In this document: one piece after another, positions 35,252-45,207 of the stretch
Layout: every line of letters begins with the position of its first letter
Position numbering within the stretch: the first letter of the stretch is position 1
From: Algicoccus sp048820935
GTDB taxonomy: Bacteria; Pseudomonadota; Gammaproteobacteria; Burkholderiales; Burkholderiaceae_B
Direction of reading: 5' to 3'
NCBI RefSeq assembly: GCF_048820935.1
Contig: NZ_JBMERD010000003.1
Span: 124,001-188,000, forward strand
DNA: 64,000 nucleotides
Notes under the pieces: generated by a model
What the model saw: only the letters and a program-made list of their open reading frames with translations
The model's database searches: none
Told to the model about the DNA's origin: nothing
Position numbers and translations under genes: made by a program

Positions 35252-35290
35252 GGTGAGAATAGTTTGGTTAAGTTCTTAAAAAGTAATAGG

Positions 35291-35533
35291 TTATGCGTCG
35301 ATCAGCTTGTGCGCAAGGAGCTTTTTACGCAAGGTGTTGCGTGTGATACCTAGATACTGGGCGGCGCGTGACTGATTGCCCTCAGCACGTTTCATCGCGC
35401 TTTCCAGTAAAGGTTTTTCAACACAGCTCATCACCATATTCCACATACCACTGGGTTCGTTGTCACCCAGATTTGTGAAATAGGCCTGTAAATTAAGCCG
35501 CACGGATTCATCAAGAGATTGGATTGATTTCAT
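35291..35533 (-). CDS. fis: DNA-binding protein Fis
   Basis: An 80-residue nucleoid protein, shorter than the 98-residue E. coli Fis because the flexible N-terminal arm is cut. The C-terminal helix-turn-helix is well conserved (LLESAMKRAEGNQSRAAQYL, then ITRNTLRKKL). Fis bends DNA and tunes rRNA promoters and recombination. It lies 22 bases after dusB, the same dusB-fis order as in enterobacteria, and ahead of purH. Confidence 0.93.
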   Translation of the reverse strand: MKSIQSLDESVRLNLQAYFTNLGDNEPSGMWNMVMSCVEKPLLESAMKRAEGNQSRAAQYLGITRNTLRKKLLAHKLIDA

Positions 35534-35555
35534 TATGATCGGTTGAGTCAGTTGT

Positions 35556-36575
35556 TCAGGCTGCCAAATGTGTTGTCCGCAATGGTTTCGTGGATCCTTC
35601 AGGTTCTTGTTCTTTAAGCCAGCGTTCGATCGTACGGTACTGTTCAGCGGTCGTTTCGATGGCGTTAATCGACTGAATTAACGACGGACCACTGGCAAGA
35701 TTCTCAAAGTACCAGCCGATGTGTTTACGTGCGGTTCTAACCCCTGTTGCTTCACCGTAAAACTGATAGTGATCTTCCAAGTGTGTTAGCAACCATTCAC
35801 CGATTTGTGCAACGGTAGGTGATGGTAAGACCTCACCTGTCTGCAAAAAATGATGAACTTCACGAAATAGCCAAGGTTTACCCATGGCGGCTCGGCCAAT
35901 CATGACTGCATCAGCGCCAGTCTCGTCGAGAACTTGTCTGGCTTTAGAACCACTGTCAATATCACCGTTGGCAATGACGGGGATCTGACAGTTTTCCTTA
36001 ACCTCACGGATCGTATTGTATTCGGCTTGACCCTCGTATCGGTCGGCACGTGTGCGACCGTGCAAAGTTATTGCTGCAATTCCTGTTTCTTGCGCAATTT
36101 TTGCGATTCGAACGGCATTGCGTGTCTGACGATCCCAGCCCGTTCGGGTTTTTAACGTGACGGGAACACCGTGTGGTTCACAAGCGTTTACTACGGCTTC
36201 GAGAATACGAGCAACCAAGGGTTCGTCTCGTAAAAGCGCTGAACCCGATGCGACCTTACAGACTTTTTTGACCGGGCAGCCCATATTGATGTCGATGATG
36301 CGCGCGCCTTTGTCAATGTTGAATTGGGCTGCTTGCGCCATGATGTCTGGGTCAGAACCGACGATTTGCACGGTCACCGGATCAATTTCACCGGCATGAT
36401 CTAGTCGTCTGGCTGATTTTACACTGTCCCAGAGTGCCGGGTTGCTGGCCGCCATTTCGGAAATGGCATGACCTGCGCCCAGTCGTTTACACAACTGGCG
36501 ATAGGGACGATCGGTGACACCGGCCATGGGTGCGACAAAGACCGGATTGGGAAGTTTCCAGGAACCTATTTGCAT
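35556..36575 (-). CDS. dusB: tRNA-dihydrouridine synthase DusB
   Basis: A 339-residue FMN enzyme that reduces uridines in the tRNA D-arm. The TIM-barrel signatures are PVFVAPMAGVTDRPYRQL, DINMGCPVKKVCKV (catalytic Cys), LKTRTGWD, ITLHGRTRADRY, VIANGDIDSG and VMIGRAAMGKPWLF (FMN phosphate site). The C-terminal helical domain recognises tRNA. It lies directly before fis, the usual DusB context, and 53 bases after the ubiH-like gene on the same strand. Confidence 0.95.
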   Translation of the reverse strand: MQIGSWKLPNPVFVAPMAGVTDRPYRQLCKRLGAGHAISEMAASNPALWDSVKSARRLDHAGEIDPVTVQIVGSDPDIMAQAAQFNIDKGARIIDINMGCPVKKVCKVASGSALLRDEPLVARILEAVVNACEPHGVPVTLKTRTGWDRQTRNAVRIAKIAQETGIAAITLHGRTRADRYEGQAEYNTIREVKENCQIPVIANGDIDSGSKARQVLDETGADAVMIGRAAMGKPWLFREVHHFLQTGEVLPSPTVAQIGEWLLTHLEDHYQFYGEATGVRTARKHIGWYFENLASGPSLIQSINAIETTAEQYRTIERWLKEQEPEGSTKPLRTTHLAA

Positions 36576-36628
36576 GACGACATTGTATAGGACGTGCTGC
36601 CACTGTATGGATAGTTTGGCTCGTGACT

Positions 36629-37789
36629 CTAAGCTCGGATGCCTTGCAGAAAAATTCGTGCAAAGGCCTGACGCACTGGTGGCACAAGATCTAAGCCCAG
36701 TAAAGTGAGTCCGCCTAGGTGCTCTACAGCGGAGATTCCCGTTGAAAAGCCCGTTGATAGCGTGTCGGTGAGCGAGGTCATCAACGCACGATCTTGTTTA
36801 CGCAACTTTTGATACAAAGCAAGCGGTCTGTCTAATTTTTGTACCGATGGCATAGCCAACCAAGTGCGCAGACTATGCGCTAAGGTTTCGACATCGCGTA
36901 AACCCAGATTGAGTCCTTGGCCCGCTACAGGATGCAGTGTTTGTGCGGCATTGCTAATGGCGACCAGATGGCCTTGGACAGGTTCACGATCAAAGCTTTT
37001 GTACAGCGGAAATTGAGAGAATTCACCCTGAGGTGTGATGGTACCTAGACGATCCCCAAAATCAGTTTGCATGGCTTGGGCAAAGGTGATGGGGGACATG
37101 TCGTGAAGTACTTGCGCTCTGCCGGGTCGCACACACCAGACGATGGATTGCAGATGTGGGTTTTGTGGATGTGGCAGTAACGCCAACGGACCTTCACGAG
37201 TAAACCGTTCAAACGCCCAGCCGTGACGCGGCAGTGAAACGGTGGCCTGACCGACGAGTGCGACCTGATCGTAAGCTTCACGACTTACTTCTTGTCGTAA
37301 TCCATCGGCTCGTACCCCTAAATGACTGCGCCACTGTTGTTCTTCATGTGTGATGAGAACACCCGTGTCATCGTTGCTTAACTGTGCCGCAACGCCTTGG
37401 TGAATGGTGACACCACTGGCACGAGCTGCTTCGAGTAACGAGGTGTAAAGTGTTTGATAACGCACGACATATCCCAGTGCAGGCGTGTCCATTTCAGTTG
37501 CTTTTAATAATGTGCGTCCGAGTCGACCTGATTGAGAAACGTGAATGGTGTCGATGGTTGCAGCTTCATCCGACCAAGCACCCAGACTGTCCAGAAGCAC
37601 TCGACTGCCTTCATTGAGCGCAATGACTCTGGGGTCGTCTTCTACGTCGACGTCGTAGCGTGTATTTTGTTCGATCTGAAATAGCGCAATTCTGGACGGT
37701 GTTTGTGACAGTCTTGCTAGCAAGATGGCCAATGCGCTGCCTGCTGGGCCGGCACCTATAATGGCGACATCGTAATCGGTGTTATTCAT
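36629..37789 (-). CDS. UbiH/VisC-family FAD-dependent monooxygenase
   Basis: A 386-residue flavoprotein. It has the N-terminal Rossmann GAGPAGSALAILLA (residues 12-25), VIALNEGSRVLLDSLG (the variant of the family DGxx-type motif) and the C-terminal FAD motif ISNAAQTLHPVAGQGLNLGLRD. These are typical of ubiquinone hydroxylases UbiH, UbiF, UbiI and VisC, which hydroxylate the aromatic ring at the inner membrane. Which ring carbon it modifies cannot be told. It overlaps pepP by eight bases, the same neighbour as in the E. coli pepP-ubiH operon, which favours UbiH. Confidence 0.87.
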   Translation of the reverse strand: MNNTDYDVAIIGAGPAGSALAILLARLSQTPSRIALFQIEQNTRYDVDVEDDPRVIALNEGSRVLLDSLGAWSDEAATIDTIHVSQSGRLGRTLLKATEMDTPALGYVVRYQTLYTSLLEAARASGVTIHQGVAAQLSNDDTGVLITHEEQQWRSHLGVRADGLRQEVSREAYDQVALVGQATVSLPRHGWAFERFTREGPLALLPHPQNPHLQSIVWCVRPGRAQVLHDMSPITFAQAMQTDFGDRLGTITPQGEFSQFPLYKSFDREPVQGHLVAISNAAQTLHPVAGQGLNLGLRDVETLAHSLRTWLAMPSVQKLDRPLALYQKLRKQDRALMTSLTDTLSTGFSTGISAVEHLGGLTLLGLDLVPPVRQAFARIFLQGIRA

Positions 37790-39188
37790 TGGACGCCTTT
37801 TTTGGGTCTAGGTGTTCTTGCATCAACGTTTCAATTGCGTGACGAGTCACGGGGACATCACGCGTGAGCAGTTCACAACCGGTTTGTGTGATCAGTGCAT
37901 CGTCTTCGATACGAATACCCTGATTCCAGTAACGTTCGGGAATGTCTGCATCAGGGCGGATATACAGCCCTGGCTCAATTGTGAGTACCATACCCGGTTC
38001 TAAATTGACCCAAGGTGCTTGTTGGGCTGTTGTCTGTAACGCCTTGCCTTGTGAATCAGACTGACGATAGGCGCCTACATCGTGTACATCGAGACCCAGC
38101 CAGTGTCCGGTGCGATGCATATAAAAACGTTGATAAGCACCTTGTTCGATCAGTCCCGAGACGGTGCCACGCAAGAGTTTTTCATCGACAAGGCCTTGCG
38201 TAATCACTTCCACCGCGGCTTCGTGCGCTGCATTGAAACTCGCACCTGGTTGTGTCACAGCAATGGCTGCCTCTTGTGCATGGAGCACGATGTCGTACAA
38301 ATCGGCTTGCACCGAACTAAAGTGCCCGCTCGCTGGAAATGTACGTGTAATGTCGCTGGCGTAACCATCAAGTTCACAGCCCGCATCGATGAGAATTAAA
38401 TCGTCGGGCCCGATGATGTCGTGGCCTGCGCGATGATGCAGAATGCACGCATTGGCACCAGTGGCCACGATCGTGTCATACGCAACGTCTTGTGCACCTT
38501 CTGTGAGAAAGGTATAGAAAAGCTGCGCCTGTAACACCCGTTCTGTGAGACCGGGTCGAGCTCGTCGCATGGCTTCACAGTGCGCGTGAGCAGCAATTTG
38601 TCCAGCCCGGCGCATGGTGGCAATTTCATGGGCATCTTTGATTTGTCGCATTTGACTCACGATGGGCGTGATATCCATCCATCGTGGTGCGTGTGCGGTT
38701 TGATGACGCTGTGCTTGGCGACTCTGTGTGAGCCAGGTTTTAAAGGTCTGGGGTAGATTCTCGACGGCACAGCGTTGTATCGGAAACCAGATGTTGGGCG
38801 TTTGTGCCAAATGTTGTCGCATCCAAATTTCGAGCTGGTCGATGGTGTGCGCTTCATCAAAGCCAAACGCGGTTTGCGCGGCCTGTGGACCCCATAACAG
38901 GCCTTCCCAGATTTCGGTTTGCTCGTTTTTGTCCTGACAAAACAGCAAACTCTGCGTGTCTGTCGGCGTGACGTGTAAAACTAGCCAGGCTTTTTGTTCG
39001 GTAAATCCAGATAGATAGTAGAACTGACTGTCAAACCGAAATGGATATTCTGCGTATTCAGAGCGCAAAGGGGCTTGACCATTGGGAATGATCATCACGC
39101 CACCGCCGTGTTGACGCATCCATTGAGCCAGCTTGTCACGGCGTTGTTGATAAATCTCTGGTGCAAAAGGTGGGGCAAGCAAACTCAT
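37782..39188 (-). CDS. pepP: Xaa-Pro aminopeptidase PepP
   Basis: A 468-residue M24 metallopeptidase that releases the N-terminal residue before proline. It has a creatinase-like N-terminal domain (to about 175) and a pita-bread catalytic domain. The dinuclear Mn ligands are visible in LILIDAGCELDGYASDITRTF (two Asp), HRTGHWLGLDVHDVG (His) and LTIEPGLYI and GIRIEDD (two Glu). It is the first gene of the run pepP-ubiH-like-dusB-fis-purH-ruvC-ruvA and diverges from the ctaG-like gene. Confidence 0.94.
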   Translation of the reverse strand: MSLLAPPFAPEIYQQRRDKLAQWMRQHGGGVMIIPNGQAPLRSEYAEYPFRFDSQFYYLSGFTEQKAWLVLHVTPTDTQSLLFCQDKNEQTEIWEGLLWGPQAAQTAFGFDEAHTIDQLEIWMRQHLAQTPNIWFPIQRCAVENLPQTFKTWLTQSRQAQRHQTAHAPRWMDITPIVSQMRQIKDAHEIATMRRAGQIAAHAHCEAMRRARPGLTERVLQAQLFYTFLTEGAQDVAYDTIVATGANACILHHRAGHDIIGPDDLILIDAGCELDGYASDITRTFPASGHFSSVQADLYDIVLHAQEAAIAVTQPGASFNAAHEAAVEVITQGLVDEKLLRGTVSGLIEQGAYQRFYMHRTGHWLGLDVHDVGAYRQSDSQGKALQTTAQQAPWVNLEPGMVLTIEPGLYIRPDADIPERYWNQGIRIEDDALITQTGCELLTRDVPVTRHAIETLMQEHLDPKKASNE

Positions 39189-39345
39189 AATGACATAGTG
39201 AGAATGAATTGAAATAAAAGTAAAAAATCGGCTTGATGATAAAGAAGTTGCAACGAAGGACTCTGAGGCGTCGCAAGGGCACTGCGATTTCGATGATAGA
39301 CCATATTACAATTTAGCTAGATGAATGGATGAATAAATTAGTGTG

Positions 39346-40200
39346 ATGGGTATGGATTGGCTGGCTTGGTTAGACCCTTGGGAGTTTTCTCCGTTACTGC
39401 TTTTGTGCTTTGCAGTCGGAATTACGCTGTTTGTGCGGGGTCAGCGCGTTCACCATGTCACACGTGCCAGGAAAGCGTTGTTTTGGTGTGGGATCGCTCT
39501 GCTTTATTTTCCAATGCATACGCTCTTAGACTATTACGCTGAGCGGATGTTTTTTATTCATCGAATTCAACATCTTTTTTTACACCATGTCGGACCATTG
39601 GTTCTGATGGCTGCGTACCCCGGTTCGGTGATGCGCGCGGGACTGCCGCTGTCATGGCGTATTCGTTTGCGACGCTTTAATCAGACGCTGGCTGGACGCA
39701 GTTTGCAAACGGTGCTGACCAACCCGATTTTTGTGCCAGCGTTGTTTATTTTCCTAGTGCTGGTTTGGCTTATTCCTTCAGTCCAGTTCTACTCCATGCT
39801 GGATTGGCGTTTGTATCGGTTAATGAACTGGTCGGTGGTCATTAGTGGCTTTATGTACTGGAATTTGATTTTGGATCGCCGCCCATCGCCTCCCGCCGTG
39901 ATGACCCCTGTGGGCAGAGTAATCTCGCCTATTGTCACCATGTTGCCGCAAATGGTTGCAGGTGCCATGATTGCGTTTTCTAGTGTGGATTTATATCCGT
40001 TGTTTAATCTGTGCGGACGTGCCATTAACATGTCAGCGATCGATGATCAGATCTTAGGCGGATTGATTATGTGGATACCCGCTGCCCTAGCTGAAATTGC
40101 GGGCTTGATGATTGCTATTCGCAATTTGATGCGACTGGCTGATCGGGGTCGCTGGCATCGCAAACCCCGATCAGCAAAACGATTGGCATCGACTGGATAG
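39346..40200 (+). CDS. Cytochrome c oxidase assembly protein, CtaG (caa3-type) family
   Basis: About 284 residues with seven predicted membrane helices. A His-rich region (FFIHRIQHLFLHHVGPLVL, about 66-84) corresponds to the family pattern around helix 3. Further markers are MYWNLILDRRPSPP and MLPQMVAGAMIAFSSVDLYP. The family is the CtaG_Cox group linked to copper delivery to cytochrome oxidase in Bacillus; its exact role in betaproteobacteria is unsettled. Starts at ATG 39346 or 39352 are both possible, and no good ribosome site separates them. It converges on galU with 7 bases between the stops. Confidence 0.8.
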   Translation: MGMDWLAWLDPWEFSPLLLLCFAVGITLFVRGQRVHHVTRARKALFWCGIALLYFPMHTLLDYYAERMFFIHRIQHLFLHHVGPLVLMAAYPGSVMRAGLPLSWRIRLRRFNQTLAGRSLQTVLTNPIFVPALFIFLVLVWLIPSVQFYSMLDWRLYRLMNWSVVISGFMYWNLILDRRPSPPAVMTPVGRVISPIVTMLPQMVAGAMIAFSSVDLYPLFNLCGRAINMSAIDDQILGGLIMWIPAALAEIAGLMIAIRNLMRLADRGRWHRKPRSAKRLASTG

Positions 40201-40207
40201 CGCGAGT

Positions 40208-41047
40208 TCAGTCGACGTGAAAACCGTGATATTTTTTGCCGTAAGCCACGTTGGCTTGGAACATGCCCAGTTTGCTACCACAGTCGTAGCGCACGCCTTC
40301 ATATTGATGGGCAACGACCGCGTGGTCAGCGAGCATGGCGGCAATGCCATCGGTGAGTTGAATTTCGCCACCAGAACCTACCTGCACATGACGCAAATAC
40401 TGAAAAATAGCAGCGTCTAGTACATATCGACCGACTACACCGAGCGTCGAAGGCGCTTGGTCGGGGTGCGGTTTTTCGACAATGCCGTGAATCCGTGATG
40501 TTTTGTCATCGATGGGATCGCTAGACACAATGCCGTATTTATCTGTGTCGGCATGTGCGACATTCTGAACGGCCAACACACTGGCTTGATGATTCAGGGC
40601 TGTATCAATGAGTTGAGACAGCACGGGACGTTTGGCATCGATCAGGTCATCGGCAAGAATCACCGCAAAGGGTTCATCACCGACCACAGGTGCGGCGGTC
40701 AGGACAGCATGTCCAAGCCCAAGGGGTGCCGATTGACGAATGTAAATACAGTTGATCTGAGGATCAATGATGTCGCTGAGCGTTTCGAGTAGATCTTCTT
40801 TGCCTTTCTCCTGTAATTCACGCTCAAGTTCGGGTGCCGAGTCAAAATGATCTTCAATGGCGCGTTTATGACGTCCAGTCACAAAGATCAGATCAGTGAT
40901 GCCTGCCGCAATGGCTTCTTCGACAGCATATTGAATCAAAGGCTTATCGACAACAGGTAGCATTTCTTTTGGCATGGCCTTTGTCGCAGGCAAAAATCGG
41001 GTGCCAAGCCCTGCAACCGGGAAGACGGCTTTACGGATAGGACGCAT
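40208..41047 (-). CDS. galU: UTP-glucose-1-phosphate uridylyltransferase GalU
   Basis: About 279 residues from ATG 41047, where the family N-terminus MRPIRKAVFPVAGLGTRFLP begins. The frame is open further upstream, but that stretch overlaps the divergent bepA leader and is not conserved-looking. Nucleotide-binding GLGTRFLPATKAMPKEMLPV, PLIQYAVEEA, FAVILADDLID and GIVEKP are present. GalU makes UDP-glucose for LPS core, capsule and galactose metabolism, which fits the other envelope genes in the window. Confidence 0.94.
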   Translation of the reverse strand: MRPIRKAVFPVAGLGTRFLPATKAMPKEMLPVVDKPLIQYAVEEAIAAGITDLIFVTGRHKRAIEDHFDSAPELERELQEKGKEDLLETLSDIIDPQINCIYIRQSAPLGLGHAVLTAAPVVGDEPFAVILADDLIDAKRPVLSQLIDTALNHQASVLAVQNVAHADTDKYGIVSSDPIDDKTSRIHGIVEKPHPDQAPSTLGVVGRYVLDAAIFQYLRHVQVGSGGEIQLTDGIAAMLADHAVVAHQYEGVRYDCGSKLGMFQANVAYGKKYHGFHVD

Positions 41048-41174
41048 AATTTTTTTAAATCCCTTATCATTAACCAGTACGTTGAGTAATTTTACACAGA
41101 ATGTCAGGCGCATTGTCTTTGTATTGATCAGGCGTGAATGCCCATCAAATCTGAATTGCGAAGGCGGAGGAACC

Positions 41175-42680
41175 ATGTCATTGCAGTCAAAGCGTTTGTT
41201 TCGCACCACCTCGGTCACATTGGCTTTGTCGCTTGTTTTACCCGTCTGGATTGCAACACCTGCGATGGCCCAACCGATAGGGCTGCCTTCACTGGGCTCT
41301 AACGCTTCAGCCGATCTCTCACCGTTAACGGAGCAACGCCTTGGTGAACTCATCATGCGCCAAGGTCGCTTAGACCCAACCTATGTTCATGATGTTGAAA
41401 TCAATCAGTATTTAAATCAACTGGGTCAGAAATTGGCGCGTCATGCAGTGGGTGGTACGCCAAGCGTGGAATTGTTTGCGGTACGTGACCCGGCTTTTAA
41501 TGCGTTTGCGATGCCGGGTGGCTATATCGGCATTAACACCGGGGTGATTGCCATTAGTGAACGAGAGTCTGAGCTAGCGGGCGTCGTTGCACATGAAATT
41601 TCTCATGTCACGCAACGCCATATTGCCCGAGGGTTAACACAACGACAGCAAACCAGTGCTTTGATGCTTGCCTCGATTGCAGGTGCTTTACTGGCCGCTT
41701 TGGCTGGAGGTGCGGGTTTGGCCGCAGGAGTCGCTGCCTTTGGGCAGGCGGCAGCCATTGATCGGCAGCTGGGGTTTTCTCGTGACGCAGAAAGTGAAGC
41801 AGACCGGGTAGGACTGCAGATGATGACGAAAGCAGGGTTTGATCCCACGGGTTTACAGTCGATGTTTGAAAAGCTGATGCATGCTTCGAACTTAAATATG
41901 GGTCAGCGCGGGGGCAACACATATCTGAGCACACACCCCTTGAGTATGGATCGCATGACAGATATGCAAAACAGAACTCGTAATCTGTCTGCTTCCAGTT
42001 ATCAAGACAGTCGGGACTTTGCGTATGTGCGTGCTAGGGCGTTGGTGGCGCAAGCCACCAACCGAGAAGACATTCGTCGGCTTCAAGATCGGTTGGCCGA
42101 TGAGGCCAGACGCGGCTCAAGTTCGGCGCGTTCAGCAGCCAATTTGGCTTTGTCTGAGTTGGCAAGTCGACAGGGTGATCACAACTTAGCCCGAGCGTAT
42201 TTACAAAAAGCGCGGGAAGCGGGTGATTCAGCTTATATCGCTAGACAAGATGCTTGGTTGCAGCTGGTTTCTGGTCAACCACAAGCTGCTCAGCAAACAG
42301 CTCGACAGGCTTTATCAAAATGGCCTAATCATGTCGCGCTTGCAGAGGTTCAAGCACGTGCTTTGTCACAGATGGGGCAGCCTGCACAGGCTGCAAAGGT
42401 TTTGGAAGGTGTGTTGAAACGCTGGCCTGAAGAGTTTCCAAGCCTGTATCAACAGCGTGCAAATGCATTGATGCAAGCTAACGAACCTATTCGTGGGCGT
42501 GAGGTTATGGCGCAGTATTACGTCCTGACGGGTGCTTTTCCAGCTGCGATCGCACAACTAGAACAAGCACGTGAGATGACGAAAGACTTTCGTGAGCAGT
42601 CCGTGCTGGATGTGCGGATTCGGGAAGTGCGTCAGAAAATGGCGCAAGAGCGCGAAATACTGGAGCGTTTTGGAGGTTGA
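41175..42680 (+). CDS. M48 metalloprotease with TPR repeats, BepA/YfgC-like
   Basis: About 501 residues from ATG 41175, which follows a clear GGAGGA site. A signal peptide with an AMA|QP cleavage site lies near residue 34. The M48 protease domain has VAHEISHVTQRH (HExxH zinc site, near 140) and the third ligand in SEADRVG. A C-terminal half of TPR-type helices follows (about 310-490). BepA is a periplasmic protease and chaperone that monitors LptD and the BAM complex during outer-membrane assembly. Sequence layout fits that role; the gene name is by analogy. Confidence 0.9.
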   Translation: MSLQSKRLFRTTSVTLALSLVLPVWIATPAMAQPIGLPSLGSNASADLSPLTEQRLGELIMRQGRLDPTYVHDVEINQYLNQLGQKLARHAVGGTPSVELFAVRDPAFNAFAMPGGYIGINTGVIAISERESELAGVVAHEISHVTQRHIARGLTQRQQTSALMLASIAGALLAALAGGAGLAAGVAAFGQAAAIDRQLGFSRDAESEADRVGLQMMTKAGFDPTGLQSMFEKLMHASNLNMGQRGGNTYLSTHPLSMDRMTDMQNRTRNLSASSYQDSRDFAYVRARALVAQATNREDIRRLQDRLADEARRGSSSARSAANLALSELASRQGDHNLARAYLQKAREAGDSAYIARQDAWLQLVSGQPQAAQQTARQALSKWPNHVALAEVQARALSQMGQPAQAAKVLEGVLKRWPEEFPSLYQQRANALMQANEPIRGREVMAQYYVLTGAFPAAIAQLEQAREMTKDFREQSVLDVRIREVRQKMAQEREILERFGG

Positions 42681-42691
42681 TTGTTTGGGTG

Positions 42692-43918
42692 TCAGGACGA
42701 TGGATGTGCGGCGGCACTGCGCAAGGCTAAATATCGAGCCAAAGTCCACAAACTAATGCACAGAGCGGATGTTCCGAGCATACCCAGAGACAATCGCAAT
42801 GCGCTTTGAAAGATTAGCGGGGCAATGAGCCCGGCGATGATCGAAAAAATCGTCATTTGCACGAAGCTTTGTAAAGAAGATGCTGTGCCCCGAATGGCTG
42901 GGAAATAATTGAGCGTCATGATCGTCATGCCCGGTAATGCCAGCGACATGCCGAAGGCATAAATAAACATGGGGATCACAGCCCAGGGCACTTCGGCTGT
43001 AAAGAAAATGTTGTAAACCACGTTCCAGCAAGCACCAAAGATCAGAATGCTCAAGCCAATTTTAACGGTCAGTTCAAGTTTGAGTTTCTCCGCAAAGCGG
43101 GAGTTGATCATAGAGCCTAGGAACATGCCGCTGATAAATGGCAGGAATAACCACCCAAACGAGGTTTGTGACAAGCCAAGAATGTCGAGAATAAAGTGTG
43201 CGGCTGAAGAAATGTAGATGGCAAATCCAGCAAAGGCAAAACCTAATCCCACAATTGCCAGCACAAAATGTGGATTGCGTAACGCCTTCACGTAGTTGCT
43301 CATGATCACAGTGATCCGAAATGGGTGTCTTTTTTCTTTGATCAAGGTTTCAGGCAGATCACGCCAACAATAAAACATGAGTAAAACGCTAAAGAGAGTC
43401 AATGACCAGAAGACGGCGCGCCAACCAATATATTCACTGACATACCCCCCAAAAATCGGTGCGATTGCGGGAGCCAAGCTAAACACCATGGTGATATTGG
43501 CAAAAAAGCGTTGTGCTTCAGAGCCGCCAAATCGATCGCGAACCAAGGCCTGACCAATGACACGACCAGCCCCGGCTGATGAGCCCTGAACAATCCGAAA
43601 AAAGATGAGCCATCCATATGTGGGCGCCAGGGCAACCCCAATACACCCGATCGTAAAGATCACTGTGGAAAAGATAATCACGGGGCGGCGCCCGAAACTA
43701 TCGGAGAGCATGCCCCAAAACAAACTCATGAACGCAAAAGAAAGTAGATAAGCACTGAGCGACAGCTGAACTTGTGGCTGATCAATGTTAAATGCTTCCC
43801 CGATCTCATAGAACGACGGCAGGTACGCATCGGTTGCAAATGGACCGAGCATGGCGAGCGCCGCCAGTAAAATAGTCAGCGTCGTTATGCTGGTTTTCTG
43901 ATAAGCCGGTTTAAACAT
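42692..43918 (-). CDS. Bcr/CflA-family MFS drug efflux transporter
   Basis: A 408-residue protein with 12 predicted transmembrane helices. MFS motif A is clear (FWGMLSDSFGRRPVIIFST), and the N-terminal LGPFATDAYLPSF is typical of the drug:H+ antiporter-1 Bcr/CflA group (bicyclomycin, sulfonamide and chloramphenicol efflux in relatives). Motif C-like residues GSSAGAGRVIGQALVRD also fit. The real substrate is unknown. It lies 5 bases after the YheT-like gene, so the two are probably co-transcribed. Confidence 0.87.
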   Translation of the reverse strand: MFKPAYQKTSITTLTILLAALAMLGPFATDAYLPSFYEIGEAFNIDQPQVQLSLSAYLLSFAFMSLFWGMLSDSFGRRPVIIFSTVIFTIGCIGVALAPTYGWLIFFRIVQGSSAGAGRVIGQALVRDRFGGSEAQRFFANITMVFSLAPAIAPIFGGYVSEYIGWRAVFWSLTLFSVLLMFYCWRDLPETLIKEKRHPFRITVIMSNYVKALRNPHFVLAIVGLGFAFAGFAIYISSAAHFILDILGLSQTSFGWLFLPFISGMFLGSMINSRFAEKLKLELTVKIGLSILIFGACWNVVYNIFFTAEVPWAVIPMFIYAFGMSLALPGMTIMTLNYFPAIRGTASSLQSFVQMTIFSIIAGLIAPLIFQSALRLSLGMLGTSALCISLWTLARYLALRSAAAHPSS

Positions 43919-43923
43919 CAGAA

Positions 43924-45009
43924 TTAGTATCCGGTCAGAAAAAAACGTGCGAGTCGAGCCGGCAGCCAGTTTGCATTGCCCGGAAATGTGCCTGTCGTAA
44001 ACCCAACATGTCCGCCTTCTGCGGGTTGGTGGAGCGTGACTGCGGTGCTGGCCTGATCAGGTCCGGGCAAGCTTGCTTGCGGGATAAAAGGATCATTACG
44101 CGCATTTAAAATCAACGTATTGGTTTCAATCGACGGCAACCAGGGTTTGCTTGAGGATTGTGTCCAGTAATCTTCTGCACTGGAAAAACCATGCATAGGA
44201 GCCGTGTATGCCCCATCAAAATCGCGTAATGTTTTTGCGCTTGAAAGTTGGACGACATCAATGGCACCTGGAAAGCGGGTGGCTTTTTCCAGAATCTTAG
44301 GCTTCATGGATCGCAAGAAATGCCTTGTGTAGAAATGTCGACCAAACCAGTTGTCACTCAAGTGGTTTCCCGTGGCGACTAAATCCATGGGGGCACAAAT
44401 GGCCGCCGCCGCTTTTAAATGGCGTGCTTGGCTTGCGCGTTCGCCCAGAAACTTCAATAAAGCATTGCCACCCAGAGACACACCTGCGGCATGCCAGTGC
44501 GCATTTGAGGCTCTTGAACGAACAGTTCGTAAAATAAATGCGATCTCGTCAGAATCACCCGAGTAATAGGCGCGTGCAAGTCGGTTGGGAGTGCCAGAGC
44601 ATCCCCGAAAATGCGCCAAAACGACTAGCCAGCCCCGTGCTCTAAAGTATTGAAGAATCGATTGGGAATAACGGCTTTCGCTGTTGCCCTCTAATCCGTG
44701 AAACAAGACCAAGGCAGGGGTTTCAGTCATGCCCTCGATGAGCGTCCGATCTTCATCGGTCATCCAGCGCAAGGCAACACTCTTACGAGGTAGGGGTTCC
44801 TGATCTTGGGCAGGAACTGCCGGTTGCGCCACGAGACCCGGTCCACTCCAGTCAAAATCCAGAAAATCGCCATCCGGTGTGTTGACACGCTCACGCACGA
44901 ATCTCAGGTGATTGGCGGGTGCGACATACGCACCATAAAGCGTTTGAATGTGACCACCAGGCAGCCAAACAGGCACCGGGCAGGTGGATGTGTCAAAAGT
45001 TGCGCTCAT
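43924..45009 (-). CDS. Alpha/beta hydrolase, YheT family
   Basis: About 361 residues from ATG 45009; the frame is open to 45090, but the added residues do not look family-like. It begins with the family N-terminus VWLPGGHIQTLYGAYV. It has the oxyanion region LFHGLEGNSESRYS, the nucleophile elbow GVSLGGNALLKFLG (Ser), a catalytic Asp in LNARNDPFIP and the His in GGHVGF. YheT-type hydrolases are cytoplasmic esterases with unknown natural substrate. It precedes the MFS gene by 5 bases. Confidence 0.87.
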   Translation of the reverse strand: MSATFDTSTCPVPVWLPGGHIQTLYGAYVAPANHLRFVRERVNTPDGDFLDFDWSGPGLVAQPAVPAQDQEPLPRKSVALRWMTDEDRTLIEGMTETPALVLFHGLEGNSESRYSQSILQYFRARGWLVVLAHFRGCSGTPNRLARAYYSGDSDEIAFILRTVRSRASNAHWHAAGVSLGGNALLKFLGERASQARHLKAAAAICAPMDLVATGNHLSDNWFGRHFYTRHFLRSMKPKILEKATRFPGAIDVVQLSSAKTLRDFDGAYTAPMHGFSSAEDYWTQSSSKPWLPSIETNTLILNARNDPFIPQASLPGPDQASTAVTLHQPAEGGHVGFTTGTFPGNANWLPARLARFFLTGY

Positions 45010-45207
45010 AGGGCCGTTTGCCACTCCGTTGTCAATGGAAACGGCGAGCGCTTGAAGGACAAGTGCGAGGCCGAGCACGCGCGATGACATGCATCATGGC
45101 TGCGAATGGGTTCTATGCCGCACGAATCCCCAGATGTTGCGTTGCTCGATCCGGATCGGTGTGCGAAGTCTGTGTTGTCAGCAGTGTCAGGCACCATTCA
45201 CCGGTCC

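Noticed and set aside
41048..41356. Longer GalU with a 100-residue N-terminal extension
   Set aside because: The frame stays open by chance; the family start is at 41047, and the extension would run through the ribosome site and signal peptide of the divergent bepA-like gene.
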